Source: Clavibacter sp. VKM Ac-2873
Lineage (GTDB): Bacteria > Actinomycetota > Actinomycetes > Actinomycetales > Microbacteriaceae
Assembly (NCBI RefSeq): GCF_015351075.1
Contig: NZ_JADKRS010000005.1
Span: forward strand, 127,577-191,576
Reading direction: 5' to 3'
DNA: 64,000 nt
The notes beneath the pieces are model-generated. The model did not search any database and had not been told where the DNA came from. It saw only the letters and a program-made list of their open reading frames with translations. Shown piece after piece: positions 59,434 to 64,000 of the stretch. Position numbers and translations under genes: made by a program. Within the stretch, counting starts at the first letter, position 1. Each line of letters opens with the position of its first letter.

Positions 59434-59970
59434 GTGCGCGCGCCGCTCATCGACCCCGCGGCCGGCGGCAGCCGTCCGCGCACGCCGCGCCTCGCGTTCG
59501 CGGGCGACCCCATCCCCGCGCTCGCCGACCTCCGCGCCGCCTTCGACGGCCGGGATGCGGAGGATCCGCGTCCCGTGCGCGCGCTCGTCGTGGGCGTCGA
59601 CGCGCAGGCGGGCGGGATCCGCGGGGTGCACGCCGCCGCCCGGTGCCTCCGCGCCGTGCACGTGCCGGAGCACCTGCCGCAGCTCCGGCACCTGGTGGTC
59701 GTGGTCGGCGGCCGCATCGGGGCGATCCGGCCGGACCTCCGCGCGCTCGACGCGTGGGTGGTGCGCACGCACGCGGGGCTCGAGCGCACGCGCGGCGCGG
59801 ACGTCGCCGTGACGGGGATCCTCGCGTCCGGCTGCGTGACGCCGCGGCTCCTCACGAACCAGGTCGTCGACCTCGTGCGGCACCCGATCGCCGCCCCGCG
59901 GATCGCCGTGGAGTGGGCGGACATCCGCGACCGGCGGATCCGCGACGTCGCCCTCGAGGCGTGGTGCTGA
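59434..59970 (+). CDS. hypothetical protein (second of an unrecognised pair)
   Basis: A 178-residue protein starting at GTG 59434, one base after the upstream stop, with GGAGG (59421-59425) as SD. The middle contains LRHLVVVVGGRIGAIRPD and later ILASGCVTPRLLTNQVVDLV; the end is WADIRDRRIRDVALEAWC, with a C-terminal Cys. It has no signal peptide, no membrane segment and no recognised domain. It is convergent with the GH13 gene (47-bp gap). Confidence 0.5.
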   Translation: MRAPLIDPAAGGSRPRTPRLAFAGDPIPALADLRAAFDGRDAEDPRPVRALVVGVDAQAGGIRGVHAAARCLRAVHVPEHLPQLRHLVVVVGGRIGAIRPDLRALDAWVVRTHAGLERTRGADVAVTGILASGCVTPRLLTNQVVDLVRHPIAAPRIAVEWADIRDRRIRDVALEAWC

Positions 59971-60016
59971 TCCGCCCGCCGGAGGGCGCGGCCTCGGAGC
60001 CCGGAGGCCGGGCGGC

Positions 60017-62263
60017 CTAGGCCTCCTCGGCCTCCGGCTCCTCGTCGAGCATCAGGAACAGGCCCGCGTAGGGCTCGAGCTGCACCGGGAAGCTGGACAG
60101 GTCATCGACCGTGCCGACCTCCTCGCCCGTCGTCGCGTCGCGCACGACGCGGCGGCTCGGCAGGTGCTCGGAGCGGACCGTCGCGAGGATCGGCTCGCCC
60201 GTGAAGTTCAGCACCGTGAGCTGCAGGCGCGCGTCGGCCTCCGGGTCGCCGTTGTCGAGCCGGTGCACCATCACGAGCATGCCGGGGTGGCCGACGTCCG
60301 GGACGTCGAGCTGCGTGCCGAGCGCGACGTCGAAGCGCTCGCGCACCTCGAGCACGCTGCGGAGCCCGGAGGCGAACGACGCCGGGTCGCCGACCTGCGC
60401 GGGCAGCGAGCCGTACAGCGACCGTCCGCGCGGCATGCCGGATCCGGACCCGGTCGCCTCGGGCGCCGCGTCGAGCAGGTCGTGCCCGCCGCGGTGCACC
60501 CAGCGCGTGTCGCCGCCCTCGATGAGGTCGGCCACCTGCGAGGCCTGCAGCGGCAGCACGCCGAGCAGGTCCCACGCGGAGAGCGCGAAGACGCCCGGCT
60601 GCCACGCGTTGAACTTGGCCAGCAGGAGGTGCGCGGCGCGGATCCCCGCGATGTCGCCCTCCCCGATCGCGTCGAGCGTGGTGAAGCCCTGCGCGGCCGC
60701 GATGACGGATGCCGTGGTGCACGCGATGCCGTTCGTCGTGAACACGTGGTTGTAGTCGGCGCTGTCGCCCGTGAGCTCCTCGAGGAGGTCGCCGCGGATG
60801 GTCTCCGCGAGGTCCGCGCCCGTCATCTCGTCGCCGCGGAACGGGAACAGGTCCGCGCAGTGCTCGGTCGCCCAGTGCACGAGCTCGTACGTGAGCTCGT
60901 CGTGGTTCTGCAGCGCGTGCACGAGGGTCACGGGCTCGACGCCGACCTCGAGCGAGGTGCGGAGCGTCAGGCGCAGGAACTCGGTGTCGCCCGTCGCGAG
61001 CGCGTGCTGGTAGGCGGGCCGGTTGATGAAGTCGTAGGAGAGGTCGGCGCCGACGCGGCCGGTGTCGCGGATGTCCTCCATCGTGAGGTTCAGCTCCTGG
61101 AAGGAGAACCCGCCGACCTTGCGCACCATGCTCGCGATGAGGTGGTTCGCGGCCTCCGAGAGCGGGTGGCCCTCGGACCACGCCGGGCCCTCGACGCTCT
61201 TCTCCACGCCGAGGAAGCCGTTCGCGTCGAGCCGCAGCGCGCTCGCGCCGAGGTCGCCCAGCGAGTGCAGCGCGTCGCCGATGACCATGCGCATGCCGGC
61301 GAACGTGGGGTCCAGCCAGTTGATGGAGGGCTGGCCCTGCTTGAAGTAGTGCAGGTACACCCAGCGGCGGACGCGGCCGTCGACGCCCAGCACGGGCGCG
61401 GTGGCGCTCCAGTTGGTCTCCTTGACGCCGGGCGCGTAGAAGATCACGCGCTGCAGGCGGCCGATGATGTAGCCCTGGTCGGCGAGCGCCTGCTCGGCGG
61501 CCACGTCGAGGTTCACGGCGTCGCGGCCGGGGAGCACGTCGGGCAGCAGGCCCCAGTCCTCCTCGGGGATCTCGACCATGTGGTAGATCCCGGGGAAGTC
61601 CTTGTAGCCCATCTCGGCGAGGCGGAAGTCGGCGCCCTTGCCGGTGTGGCCGGGCACGATGTCGTCGATGACGCTGCCGCCGTGCTGGTCGGCGACCTCG
61701 GTGAGGCGGCGGAACTCGTCCTCCGTGCCGAAGGCCGCGTCGATCTGGGTGCTGATGCGGTCGAAGTGGCCGTCGACGCTCGCGGTCTGCGACCACTCGG
61801 TGATGCCGCCCGCGAGCTTCACGGGACCGGTGTGCACGGCCTCGATGCCGATCGACTGGAAGATCTCCCACAGCTGCGGGTCGCCGAGCGCGCCGAGGTA
61901 CGACTCGCCCTCCTTGGTGATGAGCGAGATCGGGTAGGCGGTGAACCAGACCGACGCGGTGTCGATGGCGCGGCGCGCGTCCGGCCGGGCGTACGGGTTC
62001 GACCACATGCTGGGCGATCCGGAGAGGCCGCGGCTCAGCACGTCGGCGTCGCCGAGCATCGACTGGCGGCGGAGCCACTCGACGTAGGAGGGGTTCGACG
62101 CGTCGGCGGCGCGCGGGTCGTTCGACGAGCGGCGGATCCCGCTGGCGCGCAGCTGCGGACGGGCGCGGAGGCGGGCGGGGCGGGCCGGGAAGCGCTCCTC
62201 GTCGTACGTGATCTCCGTGGGCTCCGGCTCGGGGATCGCGTTCGTCTCGATGGCGTCGTCCAC
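60017..62263 (-). CDS. GH13 alpha-amylase-family protein, trehalose-synthase-like
   Basis: A 748-residue cytoplasmic protein with a GH13 barrel. The catalytic residues are visible: nucleophile Asp346 ([10 protein letters not shown]), acid/base Glu390 (FSFQELNLT) and transition-state stabiliser Asp455 (LQNHDELT), the last motif as in trehalose synthases. Region I reads [17 protein letters not shown], with GHT in place of the usual NHT/S. A C-terminal beta domain (from about 650) follows. Likely activities are trehalose synthase-type isomerisation or alpha-glucosidase; the substrate is uncertain. Start GTG 62263 has SD GAGGAG. The open frame continues upstream only as shadow. The 274-bp gap to the next gene holds no ORF. 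Confidence 0.85.
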   Translation of the reverse strand: MDDAIETNAIPEPEPTEITYDEERFPARPARLRARPQLRASGIRRSSNDPRAADASNPSYVEWLRRQSMLGDADVLSRGLSGSPSMWSNPYARPDARRAIDTASVWFTAYPISLITKEGESYLGALGDPQLWEIFQSIGIEAVHTGPVKLAGGITEWSQTASVDGHFDRISTQIDAAFGTEDEFRRLTEVADQHGGSVIDDIVPGHTGKGADFRLAEMGYKDFPGIYHMVEIPEEDWGLLPDVLPGRDAVNLDVAAEQALADQGYIIGRLQRVIFYAPGVKETNWSATAPVLGVDGRVRRWVYLHYFKQGQPSINWLDPTFAGMRMVIGDALHSLGDLGASALRLDANGFLGVEKSVEGPAWSEGHPLSEAANHLIASMVRKVGGFSFQELNLTMEDIRDTGRVGADLSYDFINRPAYQHALATGDTEFLRLTLRTSLEVGVEPVTLVHALQNHDELTYELVHWATEHCADLFPFRGDEMTGADLAETIRGDLLEELTGDSADYNHVFTTNGIACTTASVIAAAQGFTTLDAIGEGDIAGIRAAHLLLAKFNAWQPGVFALSAWDLLGVLPLQASQVADLIEGGDTRWVHRGGHDLLDAAPEATGSGSGMPRGRSLYGSLPAQVGDPASFASGLRSVLEVRERFDVALGTQLDVPDVGHPGMLVMVHRLDNGDPEADARLQLTVLNFTGEPILATVRSEHLPSRRVVRDATTGEEVGTVDDLSSFPVQLEPYAGLFLMLDEEPEAEEA

Positions 62264-62537
62264 TGGTGCTCCTCGGGTGTGGTGGTGCGCGCCCGATGCG
62301 GGCGCCGTCGGCCCGCGGGGCCGCTGTGACGAGCGTACGCAGGATGCGGGGGCGTCGTGCGCGGCGGCGGGGGCGACGACGAGGGGGCGGCGGGATCCTG
62401 CCCTGCCGTCTCCGCGCGGGCTGGCCACCGGGGGACCCTCTCGACCCGCGCCGCCCTGGTCTCGATAGCGTCGGTCGTCGAGCCGGGCGCGACCCTCCTC
62501 CTCCGCATCCCCGCCCACCCCCCTAGGAAGGCCGATC

Positions 62538-63809
62538 ATGATCGACGCATCGAGCATCGCCCCGCTCGCCGGCATCCGGGTCCTGGAGCTCGGCAACCTC
62601 ATCGCCGCTCCCACCGCCGGACGCCTCCTCGCGGACTTCGGGGCCGAGGTGATCAAGGTGGAGCGGCCCGGCACCGGCGACGAGCTGCGGAGGTGGCGCC
62701 TGCACGAGGGCTCGACCACGTCGATGCTGTTCCACGCCATCAACCGCAACAAGCGCTCCATCACCCTCGACCTGCGCACGGACGAGGGGCGCGACGCCGT
62801 GCGACGGCTGGTCGCCGAGTGCGACGTCGTGCTCGAGAACTTCCGGCCGGGGACCCTCGAGCGCTGGGGGATCGGGCCGGACGTGCTCGACGCGATCAAC
62901 CCCGAGATCGTCATCGCGCGCATCTCGGCCTTCGGGCAGACCGGGCCGCTGTCGCAGCGTCCCGGCTTCGCGGCGGTCGCCGAGGCGATGGCGGGGTTCC
63001 GCGATCTCGTGGGCGACCCCGATCGTCCTCCCGTGCGCGTGGGCATCTCGATCGGCGACTCCGTCGCGGGCCTCTACGCGGGCTACGGCGTCATGATGGG
63101 GCTCTACCAGCGCGAGGCGCGACGGGGCGCCGGCCTCGCGCCGGCGCCGCTCGCCGAGCGGGTCGTCGACGTCGCTCTGAACGAGTCCATGTTCTCGATG
63201 ATGGAGTCCCTCATCCCCGACTACCAGGCCCACGGCATCGTGCGCGAGCGCGTCGGCGGGCGCATGGAGGGCATCGCCCCGTCCAACGCCTACACGTGCT
63301 CCGACGGCGCCAGCATCATCATCGCCGGCAACGCCGACGCCATCTTCCCGCACCTGATGGGGATCATCGGACGACCCGACCTCGCCGCGGACGAGGGCCT
63401 CGGCGCGAACGACCAGCGGTGGATCCGCCGCGACGAGCTCGACGCGGCCATCGGCGCCTGGACCGCGACCCGGACCGCGACGGAGGCGCTCGCCGCCCTC
63501 GACGAGGCGGGCGTCCCGTCCGGACCCATCTACACGGCCGCGGACATCAGCTCCAGCGAGCAGTACGCCGCCCGCGGGATGATCCAGGAGTTCGACGTCG
63601 ACACGGGAGCGGGGATCGTCCCCGGCGTCGGGTTCCCGGGCATCGTCCCCGTCTTCGGCGGACGCTCGCTCCCCATCCGCACGCTCGCGCCCGCCCTGGG
63701 CCAGGACACCGAGGAGGTGCTCGCGATGCTCGACGACGCGCGCGCGACAGGCGCAACGGACAGGACCCGCGCGACCCGCGGCGACGACGAGACGGCGGGC
63801 GACCGATGA
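62538..63809 (+). CDS. CaiB/BaiF family CoA-transferase
   Basis: A 423-residue class III CoA-transferase. The family start [24 protein letters not shown] and the region [20 protein letters not shown] are clear; the catalytic Asp is expected in the block [20 protein letters not shown]. It moves CoA between organic acids. ATG 62538 follows GGAAGG. Its stop overlaps the start of an HMG-CoA-lyase-like gene (ATGA), so a CoA ester made here is probably cleaved by that lyase. TAGCGT at about 62466-62471 may be the -10. Confidence 0.9.
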   Translation: MIDASSIAPLAGIRVLELGNLIAAPTAGRLLADFGAEVIKVERPGTGDELRRWRLHEGSTTSMLFHAINRNKRSITLDLRTDEGRDAVRRLVAECDVVLENFRPGTLERWGIGPDVLDAINPEIVIARISAFGQTGPLSQRPGFAAVAEAMAGFRDLVGDPDRPPVRVGISIGDSVAGLYAGYGVMMGLYQREARRGAGLAPAPLAERVVDVALNESMFSMMESLIPDYQAHGIVRERVGGRMEGIAPSNAYTCSDGASIIIAGNADAIFPHLMGIIGRPDLAADEGLGANDQRWIRRDELDAAIGAWTATRTATEALAALDEAGVPSGPIYTAADISSSEQYAARGMIQEFDVDTGAGIVPGVGFPGIVPVFGGRSLPIRTLAPALGQDTEEVLAMLDDARATGATDRTRATRGDDETAGDR

Positions 63810-64000
63810 CCGGCGTCCGGCTCCGCGACGTCACCCTCCGCGACGGCCTGCAGCTCACCGGCGGGATGCTCCCCACCGAGCGGAAGGTCGAGCTCGCGCG
63901 GGCCCTCTTCGCGGCGGGGGTCCCCGAGCTCGAGATCGGCTCCATGGCGCGCGGCGACCTGGTCCCGCCGATGGCGAACACGCTCGACGTCATCGCGGCG
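63806..64000 (+). CDS. hydroxymethylglutaryl-CoA lyase-like protein, N-terminal part
   Basis: The 65 residues visible before the window ends begin with the TIM-barrel signature of the HMG-CoA lyase/DRE group: VRLRDVTLRDGLQLTGGMLP (RDGLQ holds the metal-binding Asp), then KVELARALFAAGVPELEIGS. It starts at ATG 63806, overlapping the CoA-transferase stop. Family members split HMG-CoA or related 3-hydroxyacyl-CoA esters into acetyl-CoA and an oxo acid. Confidence 0.85.
   Translation, partial: MTGVRLRDVTLRDGLQLTGGMLPTERKVELARALFAAGVPELEIGSMARGDLVPPMANTLDVIAA

Noticed and set aside
1-64000. CRISPR array, prophage or insertion sequence
   Set aside because: No regularly spaced identical repeats of CRISPR length, no transposase, integrase or phage structural gene was seen.

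Overview
The window is very GC-rich, densely coded chromosomal DNA. It suggests a plant-associated actinobacterium of the family Microbacteriaceae, most like Clavibacter (inference from gene content). The clues are a secreted GH5 cellulase with a C-terminal cellulose-binding module, an arabinofuranosidase locus, a hexuronate/aldarate locus, actinobacterial protein O-mannosyltransferase, and many starts with a TANNNT hexamer exactly 7 nt upstream of the start codon and no Shine-Dalgarno (SD) sequence, i.e. leaderless transcripts. No phage, insertion sequence or CRISPR array was seen.

Layout. 1-6.5 kb: end of galU, an N-acetyltransferase, a membrane protein, tRNA-Ala(CGC) with terminator, the cellulase, a methyltransferase and small proteins. 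6.5-12.6 kb: an arabinoside locus (LacI regulator, an 18-bp operator, binding protein, two permeases, GH51 arabinofuranosidase) closed by a long bidirectional hairpin. 12.7-17.8 kb: HtrA-like protease, membrane protein, aldo/keto reductase, lipoprotein, MFS transporter. 17.8-21.9 kb: the ribonucleotide reductase locus. It has three DnaA-box 9-mers, two NrdR boxes 32 bp apart, a leader with a hairpin, nrdA, a 25-codon ORF carrying the CxxC redox tail, and an nrdB whose radical-tyrosine position is Phe (class Ic type). 22-30 kb: acetyltransferase, sulfurtransferase, a four-gene family-5 ABC importer behind a Fur/Zur-like palindrome, and allophanate hydrolase. 30-39.8 kb: HrpA helicase, acyl-CoA ligase, aldo/keto reductase, CorA, DUF255 protein.

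39.8-48 kb: two divergent operons that fit together as an oxidative hexuronate pathway: an importer (binding protein and two permeases) with glucarate dehydratase and 5-dehydro-4-deoxyglucarate dehydratase on one side; uronate dehydrogenase, an IclR regulator and an unrecognised 368-residue protein on the other. 48-58.7 kb: SdpI-like protein, serine deaminase, small membrane proteins, a secreted M23 peptidase with seven ~46-residue repeats, DUF427 protein, CoA-binding protein and MetY, a small secreted protein, YeiH-type exporter and protein mannosyltransferase. 58.8-64 kb: two unrecognised coupled ORFs, a trehalose-synthase-like GH13 protein, a CaiB/BaiF CoA-transferase and the start of an HMG-CoA-lyase-like gene.

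The most unusual feature is the ribonucleotide reductase: the reductase body keeps its catalytic cysteines, but the C-terminal cysteine pair that re-reduces the active site is encoded by a separate, translationally coupled mini-ORF. Both sugar importers lack their own ATPase gene, suggesting a shared MsiK-type ATPase elsewhere.
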